From the NCBI GenBank assembly GCA_041571855.1, contig JBFFTH010000107.1, positions 1-6,957 of the forward strand: DNA of 6,957 bases. Direction: 5' to 3'. The notes beneath the pieces are model-generated. The model was not told where the DNA came from and did no database searches. It worked only from the letters and a program-made list of their open reading frames with translations. The DNA comes from JACKOF01 sp041571855. Lineage in GTDB: Bacteria; Pseudomonadota; Gammaproteobacteria; Pseudomonadales; Porticoccaceae. Below, piece by piece: positions 1 to 6,627 of the stretch. Positions within the stretch are counted from its first letter, which is position 1; the number at the start of each line of letters is the position of its first letter. The translations under genes were made by a program, and so were the position numbers.

Positions 1-1427
1 CAGCAGGTAGCCTCCGCCAACTGGACTCTCGCATCACTGCCAGCAGGCCCCTTGAAATGGCGGCCTACAGTACCGGCTTGATAGAAGGTTGGCCGGAAAA
101 GCTGGCACAGCCGGATGATCACTACGGCATCCTGCTGCAACTCAAGTCCTGGGGTTTTCGGGTCAGTGAAGAGGTTGCAGTGGCGACAGGGTTGCAGGGC
201 TGTCTCGACTACTATGCCAGGCTGGCCATAAAACGCGATTCCCTGCCCTATGATATCGACGGTATCGTTTTCAAGGTTAACGACCTGTCCCTGCAGCGAA
301 GGCTCGGCTTTGTTGCAAGGGCGCCGCGCTGGGCGATCGCCCGCAAGTTTCCCGCCCAGGAGGAAATGACCCGGCTGCTGGACGTTGAATTTCAGGTAGG
401 CCGCACCGGCGCGGTGACACCCGTGGCGAGACTGGAACCGGTCTTTGTCGGTGGCGTTACGGTCAGCAATGCGACCCTGCATAACCAGGACGAAATGCGA
501 CGGCTGGGCGTAATGAAGGGTGATACCGTTATCGTGCGGCGCGCCGGTGATGTGATTCCGCAGGTAGTCAGTGTGGTGCTCGATAAACGGCCCGCCGACG
601 CCGTTGATATTTCCTTCCCCACCGAATGTCCGGTCTGTGATGCGCCGGTGGAAAAAACGGAAGGCGAGGCAGTAATGCGCTGCTCGGGGGGCCTGGTCTG
701 CCCGGCGCAGCGCAAACAGGCGATCAAGCATTTTGCATCTCGCAAGGCCATGGATATAGATGGCCTGGGCGATAAGCTGGTAGAGCAACTGGTCGATAAG
801 GGGCTGGTCAATTCTGTCGATGGCCTCTACGCGTTGCATCTCGAGCAGTTGACAGCACTGGAGCGGATGGCGGAAAAGTCAGCCCGCAATATTCTGGCTG
901 CACTGGAAGCGTCAAAAAAGACCACGTTGTCGCGCTTTCTCTATGCGCTGGGTATCCGCGAGGTGGGTGAGGCGACAGCGCGAGCGCTGGCACAGCATTT
1001 CCTAAGCCTGGAAGCGATTCGCGCTGCGTCGGAAGAAGAATTGCAGGAAGTAGAGGATGTGGGCCCGGTAGTGGCCCATTTCGTGGCAGATTTTTTTCGC
1101 CAGCCTCACAACCTCGAGGAGGTCGATAAGTTGATTGCCGCCGGTGTGAGCTGGCCGGCGATCGAGCCGGTCGATAGCGCTGACCATCCGCTCGCCGGGG
1201 AAACCTGGGTGTTGACCGGAACACTGGAGTCGATGAGCCGTGCCGAGGGCAAGGAAAAACTGCAATTGCTCGGTGCCAGGGTGGCCGGTAGCGTGTCGGC
1301 GAAGACCAGTTGTGTGGTCGCGGGTTCGAGTGCCGGTTCAAAATTGAAAAAGGCAGAGTCGCTTAAAATCCCGGTGATAGATGAAGCGGCGTTTGTCCGC
1401 CTGTTAAAACAGAATGGTATAGAGTAG
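1..1427 (+). CDS. ligA: NAD-dependent DNA ligase LigA, 5'-truncated by window edge
   Basis: LigA seals nicks in duplex DNA with NAD+ during replication and repair. The reading frame (first full codon at 3) is already open at the left edge and reads AGSLRQLDSRIT, which in E. coli LigA follows the NPRNAA motif near residue 200. The nucleotidylated lysine (KxDG) therefore lies outside the window, and the ATG at 57 is internal. Visible parts, counted from that Met: the end of the adenylation domain with DIDGIVFKVN (66-75) and RKFPAQE (96-102); the OB fold with FQVGRTGAVTPVARLEPV and RRAGDVIPQVV; a zinc finger with Cys191, 194, 209 and 215 (nt 627-701), with the same spacing as E. coli; helix-hairpin-helix repeats (about 225-345); and a C-terminal BRCT domain (about 376-450, LAGETWVLTGTL). 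All look intact. The stop TAG is 4 bp before the next gene, which suggests co-transcription. Confidence 0.98.
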   Translation, partial: AGSLRQLDSRITASRPLEMAAYSTGLIEGWPEKLAQPDDHYGILLQLKSWGFRVSEEVAVATGLQGCLDYYARLAIKRDSLPYDIDGIVFKVNDLSLQRRLGFVARAPRWAIARKFPAQEEMTRLLDVEFQVGRTGAVTPVARLEPVFVGGVTVSNATLHNQDEMRRLGVMKGDTVIVRRAGDVIPQVVSVVLDKRPADAVDISFPTECPVCDAPVEKTEGEAVMRCSGGLVCPAQRKQAIKHFASRKAMDIDGLGDKLVEQLVDKGLVNSVDGLYALHLEQLTALERMAEKSARNILAALEASKKTTLSRFLYALGIREVGEATARALAQHFLSLEAIRAASEEELQEVEDVGPVVAHFVADFFRQPHNLEEVDKLIAAGVSWPAIEPVDSADHPLAGETWVLTGTLESMSRAEGKEKLQLLGARVAGSVSAKTSCVVAGSSAGSKLKKAESLKIPVIDEAAFVRLLKQNGIE

Positions 1428-1431
1428 CGAC

Positions 1432-1836
1432 ATGAATCATGAATCGATTGTCTACGGTTGCATCAAGGACGAGGCAGAGGTTGACGTGGCAGAGCGGCGC
1501 CGTGTCAACCAGCTGGCGCTGGAAGGTCTGGCCCCCGCCGATACCTGGCCGGTGTTGAGCCGGGAGATGTTTTCGACATCCGGCAATGCCGGCGACATCT
1601 CCTTCCACACCGATGTCACCCATTTTGGCGCCTCCTATCAGGGCATCGAGTACGAATGGAAACTCTGGTTGGAACAGTTCGAACACCTGCTGAGGAAGAT
1701 GTATTGGGTCTCTGCCACTGTCCACCTGGAAACCGATATATCGGGAACGCACACCTTTGTCTGGGAGGCCGACGGCGGTGAGCACTGCCCGGGACATGAC
1801 AATATTGCTCTTCGCTGCGAATGGGTTCATGAGTAG
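1432..1836 (+). CDS. Small uncharacterised protein coupled to ligA (134 aa)
   Basis: I do not recognise a named domain. The protein is soluble and acidic, with no signal peptide or membrane segment. It is rich in Trp, His and Glu. The middle and end carry an amphipathic stretch (about 73-92, YEWKLWLEQFEHLLRKMYW), then a strand-like part VSATVHLETDISGTHTFVW (93-111) and a C-terminal CEWVHE. This alternation suggests an alpha/beta fold. The ATG lies 4 bp after the ligA stop with only a weak ribosome binding site, so translation is probably coupled to ligA. From memory, small proteins opening with a similar M-x-H-E-S-(I/L)-x-Y-G start occur next to ligA in other gammaproteobacteria, but I cannot verify that here. 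The position suggests co-expression with ligA and does not demonstrate a role in DNA repair. Base composition and codon use look like its neighbours, which supports a real gene. Confidence 0.85.
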   Translation: MNHESIVYGCIKDEAEVDVAERRRVNQLALEGLAPADTWPVLSREMFSTSGNAGDISFHTDVTHFGASYQGIEYEWKLWLEQFEHLLRKMYWVSATVHLETDISGTHTFVWEADGGEHCPGHDNIALRCEWVHE

Positions 1837-1858
1837 CTTTTCGGTTTAATCCCTTTCA

Positions 1859-3082
1859 ATGGCAGATTCCATGGATCATAAAGGGATAGAATTTCGCTCC
1901 TATCTATTTGGCATCGGCTCTGGCCATCTGGCAGCCGGCCTACAGTTGACGCTGTTTCCCTGGCTGATTGTCGGTGTGCTGGGCGAGTCCCCCGACCGCA
2001 TCGGTGTCGCGCAGATGGCGGTGTTGATCCCGAACCTGTTTTTTATCCTCTGGGGCGGGGTCCTGTCGGATAACCGGCATCTGGGTCACCATCTGCTTCG
2101 TCTCTACTGTCTCTACACGGTTCCTTTTCTGGCGCTGTTGATTGCCATTTTTTCGAACCAGCTCTCTTACGAGATTGTTTTATTGTTTGGTGCCAGCTAC
2201 GGGTTGATCACTGCCTTTGTTCAACCGGCCCGTGAAAGCCTGCTGGCCCAGGCTGCTGATCACTCGTTGCAGGGAGCAGTTTCCCGCTCTTCATTTGTAC
2301 AGTTTCTGGCCAGTTCCATTGGCATCCTGCTGGCCGGCAGCATGGATCGCATTGCAATTGAAGTACTGTTGTTCGCCCAGGTGCTGCTGTTCCTTGCTGC
2401 CGGGTATTTCTTTCAGCGCAGCTACAGAAATGCGACACCAGCGGCGGTAAGCCAGACATCGTGGCGGAGTATTGTCTCGGGTTTGCAGTTGGTCTGGCAG
2501 AGCAAGCGACTGCGGCACCTGATGCTATTGGTCGCAACCACCGGTTTTTTTGGGATGGGGGCCTACCTTGTGGTGATTCCCTTGCTGGCGCGCGATGTTT
2601 ACCAGCAAGGCGCGAGCTTTTTCGCTGCCCTGCAGTTCACCTTTACCTTCGGCGTGATCACCTCAAATCTTTTTTTTATGCATTTTCACCAGCTTCTGAA
2701 GTGGCCCGGAAGAGCGCTGCTGTTCAGCCAGATGGTGCGCGGTCTGCTGGTGATGCTGATTGCACTCCACCTGTCCCCGTGGCTGCTGTTCGTGGTGATA
2801 TTTCTCTGGGGGTTGTTTTCCGGCCTTTCAATGGTGCTGGGCAGGGTAGTGACCCACAGTGAGTCGCCCCATGCTTTTCGATCTCGGGTGGTGTCGATTT
2901 ACCAGCTCTCATTTTTCGGGTCGGCCCCGCTGGGGGCATGGCTCGCAGGTGAGTTGATTCATGCGATGGGAGTGTTGTCTTCCCTTGTCCTGATGGGTGG
3001 GGCGATGCTGCTGCTGGCTCTGGCCTCTATCGCTTTAAGCGGCCTCTGGTATATGCGCAGCGAAAAGCCCTTAAATAGCTGA
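1859..3082 (+). CDS. Major facilitator superfamily transporter (MFS_3/EntS-like)
   Basis: This is a 407-residue inner-membrane protein with about 12 hydrophobic helices (roughly 14-40, 48-70, 80-99, 103-123, 140-160, 166-184, 219-244, 252-274, 285-303, 307-330, 345-370, 373-398), split 6+6 by a polar loop near 185-218. The loop after helix 2 reads GGVLSDNRHLGHHLLR, a relaxed form of the MFS motif A with the Gly and Asp kept. VQPARESLLAQ after helix 4 resembles the MFS_3 group, which includes enterobactin exporter EntS and related efflux proteins. Substrate is unknown; efflux of a small molecule is an inference from the family. The start at 1859 has no clear Shine-Dalgarno sequence, and Met5 (1871) is an equally plausible start. 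The gene begins 22 bp after the preceding small protein, so it may be the last gene of the ligA transcript. Its end overlaps the convergent methyltransferase gene by 12 bp. Confidence 0.93.
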   Translation: MADSMDHKGIEFRSYLFGIGSGHLAAGLQLTLFPWLIVGVLGESPDRIGVAQMAVLIPNLFFILWGGVLSDNRHLGHHLLRLYCLYTVPFLALLIAIFSNQLSYEIVLLFGASYGLITAFVQPARESLLAQAADHSLQGAVSRSSFVQFLASSIGILLAGSMDRIAIEVLLFAQVLLFLAAGYFFQRSYRNATPAAVSQTSWRSIVSGLQLVWQSKRLRHLMLLVATTGFFGMGAYLVVIPLLARDVYQQGASFFAALQFTFTFGVITSNLFFMHFHQLLKWPGRALLFSQMVRGLLVMLIALHLSPWLLFVVIFLWGLFSGLSMVLGRVVTHSESPHAFRSRVVSIYQLSFFGSAPLGAWLAGELIHAMGVLSSLVLMGGAMLLLALASIALSGLWYMRSEKPLNS

Positions 3083-3850
3083 GCGGAAGGCTATCAGCGC
3101 CGCTGTCACGGCGACGTTGAGAGATTCGACGCCGTTGTTCATCTCAATTCGGACCCGTTGGTCGCACGTTGCAGCGACTGCCGTTGAGATCCCCGAGGTC
3201 TCGTTTCCGAGGACATAGATCACGGGTTTGCCGGGATTATAGTCCCTGATCGCAACAGTGCTGTTGGACGATAGTCCGCAAACTTCAGCACCGGCCAGCT
3301 TCAGTTTTTTCAGGGCCTCTGCCAGATTGCTGCAGCGGATAATCCGGCTTTTAAAAACGGTGCCGGCACTTGTCTTGATCACCAATGGCGAGATCCGGGT
3401 ATTGCCTTTATCCGGGAACAAAATACCGTAACACGGGCTGGCGCAGACCGAACGAATGATCATGCCCAGGTTCTGGGGATTGCTTATGCCATCCAGGGCT
3501 ATCAGTGTGTAATTTTCGCCGGGCGGGCTGGCAAGAAAATCGCTCAGGCTCTGGTGATTGGGGCACTGCAGGTCAGCTGCAACGCCCTGGTCCTGCTTGC
3601 CATTTCTGGAAATGCGCGCCAGTTCCTCTCGGCTGTGATAGGCGACTTCAATATTGCGTTGCCGTGCAAGGTCGAGAATCTCTTCAACGACGCCGGTTTG
3701 CCGGTTGGACTTTGACAAATGCAGCCGGTAACAGGAGATGGAGCGATCCTGCAGTGCTTCCAGTACCGGTTTGCGGCCGTAGATTGTCAGCAGGCGATCG
3801 TAAAAATGCTTGCGCTCAAGGTATTCTCTGCTGTCATTTTTAGCTGGCAT
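3071..3850 (-). CDS. SpoU/TrmH-family RNA 2'-O-ribose methyltransferase
   Basis: This family transfers a methyl group from S-adenosylmethionine to a ribose 2'-OH in tRNA or 23S rRNA, using a knotted (SPOUT) fold and acting as a dimer. The layout over 259 residues is typical. An N-terminal substrate-binding domain begins at IYGRKPVLEAL (23-33) and ends near QDQGVAADL. The catalytic domain follows with motif 1 LDGISNPQNLGMIIRS (119-134, Asn124 and Arg133), motif 2 VLGNETSGIS (213-222, Glu217) and motif 3 VESLNVAVTAAL (241-252, Asn245). Before motif 3 the usual IPM is IEM (235-237). Architecture matches RlmB (23S Gm2251), but the motifs are divergent, so the target nucleotide cannot be named and RlmB should not be assumed. 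The ATG start lies 10 bp after the pdxJ stop, with a GGTGAG-type site overlapping that stop, indicating the same operon. The last codons overlap the convergent transporter gene. Confidence 0.92.
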   Translation of the reverse strand: MPAKNDSREYLERKHFYDRLLTIYGRKPVLEALQDRSISCYRLHLSKSNRQTGVVEEILDLARQRNIEVAYHSREELARISRNGKQDQGVAADLQCPNHQSLSDFLASPPGENYTLIALDGISNPQNLGMIIRSVCASPCYGILFPDKGNTRISPLVIKTSAGTVFKSRIIRCSNLAEALKKLKLAGAEVCGLSSNSTVAIRDYNPGKPVIYVLGNETSGISTAVAATCDQRVRIEMNNGVESLNVAVTAALIAFRSAI

Positions 3851-3860
3851 GATGCCGGTC

Positions 3861-4616
3861 TCACCCCGACTGACAGATTTTTTTGTAGGCCCTGACAGTG
3901 CTATGGAGACCCTGATTGATAGCTTCGACGATCAGTGCATGACCGATAGACACCTCCTGCAAGCCGGGGACGGATATGAACCTGGGCAGGTTCTTCAGGC
4001 TGAGGTCGTGCCCGGCATTAAGGCCAAGTCCTATCTGCTGAGAGAAGCTGCCGGCACGGCAGTAGGTTTCGAATAACGGTTCGAGGTTTTCGCCGGAGTC
4101 GAAGGCGGCTGCATAGGGGCCGGTATAGAGTTCGATGCGATCAGCGCCAATGTCTTTCGCCAGTTGGATCTGTTCGAGATCGGGATCCATAAAGAGACTG
4201 ACACGAATACCACAATCTTGCAGGCGCCGGATAATAGGCGAAAGTTTCTCTCCTGCCTGCCTCAGGTCAAAGCCATGGTCAGAGGTCAACTGGTTGTCGC
4301 TATCAGGTACCAGCGTACACTGGTCTGGCCTGGTTTCTTCTACCAGCTTGATAAAGCCGGGGTATCCTCCCTGTTCTCCTGCGAATGGGTTGCCTTCGAC
4401 ATTGAACTCGACACTGGATAATGGTGCGATCATCGTTGCCAGTCTGCGGACATCATCGGGGCGGATGTGGCGCTGATCAGGACGGGGGTGAACAGTGATA
4501 CCGTCAGCACCGGCCTCTATACAGACACTGGCATGTGCGAGAACATCCGGAAAGTTTCCTTCGCGGGAATTGCGAATCAGGGCGATTTTGTTGAGGTTTA
4601 CACTAAGAGCGACCAA
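3861..4616 (-). CDS. pdxJ: Pyridoxine 5'-phosphate synthase PdxJ, atypical clade
   Basis: PdxJ condenses 1-deoxy-D-xylulose 5-phosphate with 3-amino-2-oxopropyl phosphate to give pyridoxine 5'-phosphate, the ring-closing step of the DXP-dependent vitamin B6 route in the cytosol. It is a TIM-barrel of 251 residues. Expected active-site residues are present: His43, Arg45 and His50 in TVHPRPDQRHI, Glu74 in FNVEGNP (matching E. coli Glu72) and His203 in LNAGHDLS (matching His193). SIGHALI (223-229) is the C-terminal phosphate-binding region. The N-terminus reads LSVNLNKIALIRNSR rather than the NIDHIATLRNAR of E. coli, and the FNVEGNP, QCTLVPDS and RIELYTGPYA segments resemble the PdxJ clade known from Bacteroidetes and other phyla. 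Start is TTG: no ATG or GTG fits, an in-frame stop (that of the upstream gene) lies 6 nt before, and GGAGATAAGG sits just ahead. It is not beside recO or acpS, its usual gammaproteobacterial partners, but follows an SH3-protein gene. Confidence 0.95.
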   Translation of the reverse strand: MVALSVNLNKIALIRNSREGNFPDVLAHASVCIEAGADGITVHPRPDQRHIRPDDVRRLATMIAPLSSVEFNVEGNPFAGEQGGYPGFIKLVEETRPDQCTLVPDSDNQLTSDHGFDLRQAGEKLSPIIRRLQDCGIRVSLFMDPDLEQIQLAKDIGADRIELYTGPYAAAFDSGENLEPLFETYCRAGSFSQQIGLGLNAGHDLSLKNLPRFISVPGLQEVSIGHALIVEAINQGLHSTVRAYKKICQSG

Positions 4617-4620
4617 CGTG

Positions 4621-4630
4621 CCTTATCTCC
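4621..4630 (-). promoter_or_regulatory. Ribosome binding site for TTG-started pdxJ
   Basis: On the minus strand the sequence GGAGATAAGG directly precedes the TTG at 4616-4614. GGAG is 10 nt and AAGG 4 nt from the start. The site contains the TAA stop (4625-4623) of the upstream SH3-protein gene, so termination and reinitiation may be coupled. It decides the start because no ATG or GTG is available in frame between the stop and the conserved SVNLNKIA segment. Confidence 0.6.
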
Positions 4631-5294
4631 ACTCACTGTATTTTTTGCGACGCTTGAAGCGTGGCAGCAGCACGGCGAGGAATGCGCCCATAAAGACCGA
4701 AAGCGCGCCATAAAAAAACCAGTTCTGACTTCGATCAGCACGAAGCGCCTTGTTGGTGGCAGTCAGAATGTCCAGCTCACCCTGGAGGATATTGTTTTTT
4801 CGCAGCAACTCTTCGTTCTGGTTGTGAATCGTCAGGGCATTGGCGGAAAGCTTGCGGATGCTTTCCAGTTCTGCATTCAGTTCTTCACTGCTCAGTTGCT
4901 CGCTATTGAGTTTTTCCTCGAGGGATTCAGACGACTGCGACAGCGATAGCAGTTGCTCCTTGAGCTTGAGGTTTTCTTCCAGGGCAGCCGTCAGCTTTTC
5001 CTCAACGGTTGCGATCCGATAGCGGGCGACCTGCTGGTCTGTCAGATAGTGGTTTGGCAGCCAGCCCTCTCTTCCCCCCTGGGTTTTGATATGAGCCCAT
5101 CCTTCACTGTTGACCTCGATAACAGTTAAAGCGGTACCACTTGGCAGGCCGTGGTGGATGATCTTACAGCGAGAGCAAGGTGTCTGCCGTAGAGGCACCT
5201 TCAGCTCGTCAGAAATGTATCGAGTCTCAGCGTTGATAGCTGCGCTCAGGAAAATAGCTGACAGGGAGAATAAGATTAAAAATGCTTTTTTCAT
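4623..5294 (-). CDS. YgiM-like SH3-domain, coiled-coil, membrane-anchored protein (TIGR04211 type)
   Basis: The 223-residue protein has the order typical of E. coli YgiM. A signal peptide (MKKAFLILFS...SAAINA, cleavage likely after Ala22) is followed by ETRYISDEL and a bacterial SH3 domain (about 24-85, ending GREGWLPNHYL). A long Glu/Leu/Ser-rich coiled coil (about 97-187) leads to a C-terminal membrane helix (191-210, WFFYGALSVFMG...) and a basic cytoplasmic tail (RFKRRKK). The SH3 domain and coil are therefore predicted to sit in the periplasm, held by the C-terminal anchor. Molecular function is not established; SH3b domains often bind peptidoglycan, so an envelope role is an inference. 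Where homologues have a Gly-Pro-Ser-like turn, this one has PCSRCKI (Cys40, Cys43). I chose the ATG at 5294 because it starts a good signal peptide; a GTG 45 nt upstream would bury it and falls inside a terminator-like hairpin. It lies 6 bp before pdxJ. Confidence 0.9.
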   Translation of the reverse strand: MKKAFLILFSLSAIFLSAAINAETRYISDELKVPLRQTPCSRCKIIHHGLPSGTALTVIEVNSEGWAHIKTQGGREGWLPNHYLTDQQVARYRIATVEEKLTAALEENLKLKEQLLSLSQSSESLEEKLNSEQLSSEELNAELESIRKLSANALTIHNQNEELLRKNNILQGELDILTATNKALRADRSQNWFFYGALSVFMGAFLAVLLPRFKRRKKYSEWR

Positions 5295-5319
5295 ATTTGC
5301 TACAGGTTTTTGATAGAGT

Positions 5320-5364
5320 AAAAAAATGCTGCCGTGCACAATTTTCGGTTCAATCGGCGGCAGC
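5320..5364 (-). terminator. Probable rho-independent terminator after yciI
   Basis: On the minus strand GCTGCCG (5364-5358) pairs perfectly with CGGCAGC (5334-5328), giving a 7-bp GC-rich stem. An A and seven T follow (5327-5320). The hairpin begins on the base after the yciI stop codon. The loop is long, about 23 nt, which weakens the case, but the stem plus T-tract is the classical form. It would separate the yciI unit from the SH3-pdxJ-methyltransferase unit. Confidence 0.55.
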
Positions 5365-5664
5365 CTACGGAAGTACTTTCAGGAAAGGTTTAACAATAAC
5401 ATTTTTATAGACGCCCGCGCGAATATAGGGGTCGTCATTGGCCCATTTTTGGGCAGAGAGCAGGGAGTCAAACTCTGCAATGACCAGGCTACCACTGAAG
5501 CCTGCCTCTCCCGGAGCTTCAGAGTCAATAGCCGGGTGAGGCCCGGCGACGAAAAGACGTCCCAGCTGTTTGAGCTCCTCAAGCCGGGCGAGATGGTCAG
5601 GTCGTGCAGACTTTCTCTTATCCAGGCTGTTTTCAATATCTTCGCTGATAATGGCATACCACAT
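5365..5664 (-). CDS. yciI: YciI family protein
   Basis: The 99-residue product matches E. coli YciI (98 aa) along its whole length: MWYAIISEDIENSLDKR, RPDHLARLEEL, GRLFVAGPHPAIDSE, GFSGSLVIAEFDSL, DDPYIRAGVY and VKPFLKVLP. YciI proteins have a ferredoxin-like alpha+beta fold related to the DGPF/muconolactone-isomerase-like group. The conserved His24 and the Asp residues in AIDSE and DDPY are kept. No reaction is firmly assigned to the bacterial housekeeping form, so an enzymatic role is only inferred from the conserved polar pocket. The ATG at 5664 gives the family N-terminus and has GAGAA about 10 nt upstream; a TTG five codons earlier adds residues absent from homologues. It follows the VC0807-like membrane protein by 66 bp on the same strand. 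In E. coli yciI also neighbours a small inner-membrane protein gene (yciB), so the pairing may be more than chance. Confidence 0.95.
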   Translation of the reverse strand: MWYAIISEDIENSLDKRKSARPDHLARLEELKQLGRLFVAGPHPAIDSEAPGEAGFSGSLVIAEFDSLLSAQKWANDDPYIRAGVYKNVIVKPFLKVLP

Positions 5665-5730
5665 TGTGCGTTTTCTCAAACAGATTTTTCAGTGAGTTTA
5701 GCTACCGGCTTCCTCTTGCTCTTTGGAAAC

Positions 5731-6441
5731 CTAGTGTTTGTGACGGATAATTTCTTCCAACTCGAGCCCGGTCAGGCGCGTTATCCCTTTGAAGAGATAG
5801 AACATGGCAGCCATCATGACGATCATGCAGGGGAGGGCGATAACTGGAAAGCTCAACGCGGTCATTTTTCCAAGCTGTTCATTGAACTCGATCGATCCTG
5901 GCTGTGCAGTCACTATCACTGTGGCCAGTACATAATTGAGAATAGATGAGAGCAGGAATGAAGCGGCGATGAGCCATGATGCTTTGGTAAGCCTCTCTTC
6001 AAAAGGCCTGTTGTTACCATTTTCAGCAAGTGCCCTCGCGACCCGCTCGGTTTCCAGAACAGCGTCATTGTAGAGAAATGTCTTTACCAGGGGCCAGGGT
6101 GTTTTTAATGACACCAGAACAGCCAGGCCAAAGACAGCCGGTATCGCAGCTTCCTTGTAGGCGATATATTCAGGAGGCAGCTTGAGAAGACCAATTCCCC
6201 CCGTCAGCAGCACGCTGATAAAACCCAGCGCTGAGAAAAAGTTTACTTTTCGGGTGTTGTAAAAATCCCTGAGGCCGTAGCTGACCGGAAACGCCAGGGC
6301 GATAACCAACGCCAGCTCTGTCCCCAACCACTCTGCACTGCTTAGCTTGGTCAGGATCAGGGAGGGGATAATGATGTTAAAGGCAAGGTTGGCAAGCAGA
6401 CCGGGATTTTCCTTGCTTGCTGAAGTCGTCGTATTACTCAT
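5731..6441 (-). CDS. VC0807-like polytopic inner-membrane protein
   Basis: The 236-residue protein has about six hydrophobic segments: near 15-32 (LANLAFNIIIPSLILTKL), 41-57, 67-86 (FFSALGFISVLLTGGIGLL), 97-112, 152-175 and 192-218. A polar loop (about 122-150) and the charged tail LELEEIIRHKH flank them. The set NIIIPSLILTKLS, DFYNTRKVNFFSALGF, LLTGGIGLL and YKEAAIPAVFGLAVL resembles the uncharacterised gammaproteobacterial family that I recall as VC0807; it also recalls the general shape of the YciB/septation-protein membrane group. I assign no function. The ATG at 6441 starts a short Ser/Thr-rich cytoplasmic tail, and no strong Shine-Dalgarno sequence precedes it (AAGG is about 13 nt away). 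It is the first gene of the leftward yciI unit and is divergent from the thiamine-diphosphate enzyme gene at 6641. Confidence 0.82.
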   Translation of the reverse strand: MSNTTTSASKENPGLLANLAFNIIIPSLILTKLSSAEWLGTELALVIALAFPVSYGLRDFYNTRKVNFFSALGFISVLLTGGIGLLKLPPEYIAYKEAAIPAVFGLAVLVSLKTPWPLVKTFLYNDAVLETERVARALAENGNNRPFEERLTKASWLIAASFLLSSILNYVLATVIVTAQPGSIEFNEQLGKMTALSFPVIALPCMIVMMAAMFYLFKGITRLTGLELEEIIRHKH

Positions 6442-6544
6442 GGCGTGAATTTTGCCTTGAAAAGCGGGCCATGTTAAGGAATTTTACCCTGCTTTCCACC
6501 ACATTCTGCTTATCCTGGCACGGCTGGCGTTATTCTGTTTGGGC

Positions 6545-6574
6545 TTGATAATTCGTACAAAATAGGTGGATAAT
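6545..6574 (+). promoter_or_regulatory. Candidate sigma70 promoter for the thiamine-diphosphate enzyme gene
   Basis: TTGATA (6545-6550) and GATAAT (6569-6574) each match the consensus at five of six positions and are separated by 18 bp. They lie in the AT-rich right half of the 199-bp divergent intergenic region. A transcript would begin near 6581, about 60 nt before the TTG start. No equally good promoter was seen for the leftward gene. This is a sequence match only. Confidence 0.4.
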
Positions 6575-6627
6575 GGTGATATTGAAGGATTTTAATGAGA
6601 AATAAATCATAAGGACTTGATATTATT

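Noticed and set aside
808..1341. Minus-strand open frame of 177 codons (and others at 392-811, 1002-1265, 1363-1830)
   Set aside because: These are antisense to ligA and the following gene. The Pro/Arg/Ser-rich composition is typical of the reverse reading of a coding sequence.
4467..4949. Plus-strand open frame of 160 codons
   Set aside because: It is antisense to the pdxJ start and the coiled-coil part of the SH3 protein and has no recognisable motif.
5295..5339. N-terminal extension of the SH3 protein from a GTG at 5339
   Set aside because: It would put 15 residues in front of a well-formed signal peptide, and the start lies in the loop of the hairpin after yciI.
5326..5949. Plus-strand open frame of 207 codons
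   Set aside because: It lies antisense to yciI and the VC0807-like gene, whose protein sequences are clearly conserved. Its own translation shows no domain, and it begins inside the terminator hairpin.
6442..6540. Leftward promoter for the VC0807-like gene
   Set aside because: A TAAAAT on the minus strand could be a -10 element, but no acceptable -35 element lies 16-18 bp upstream.
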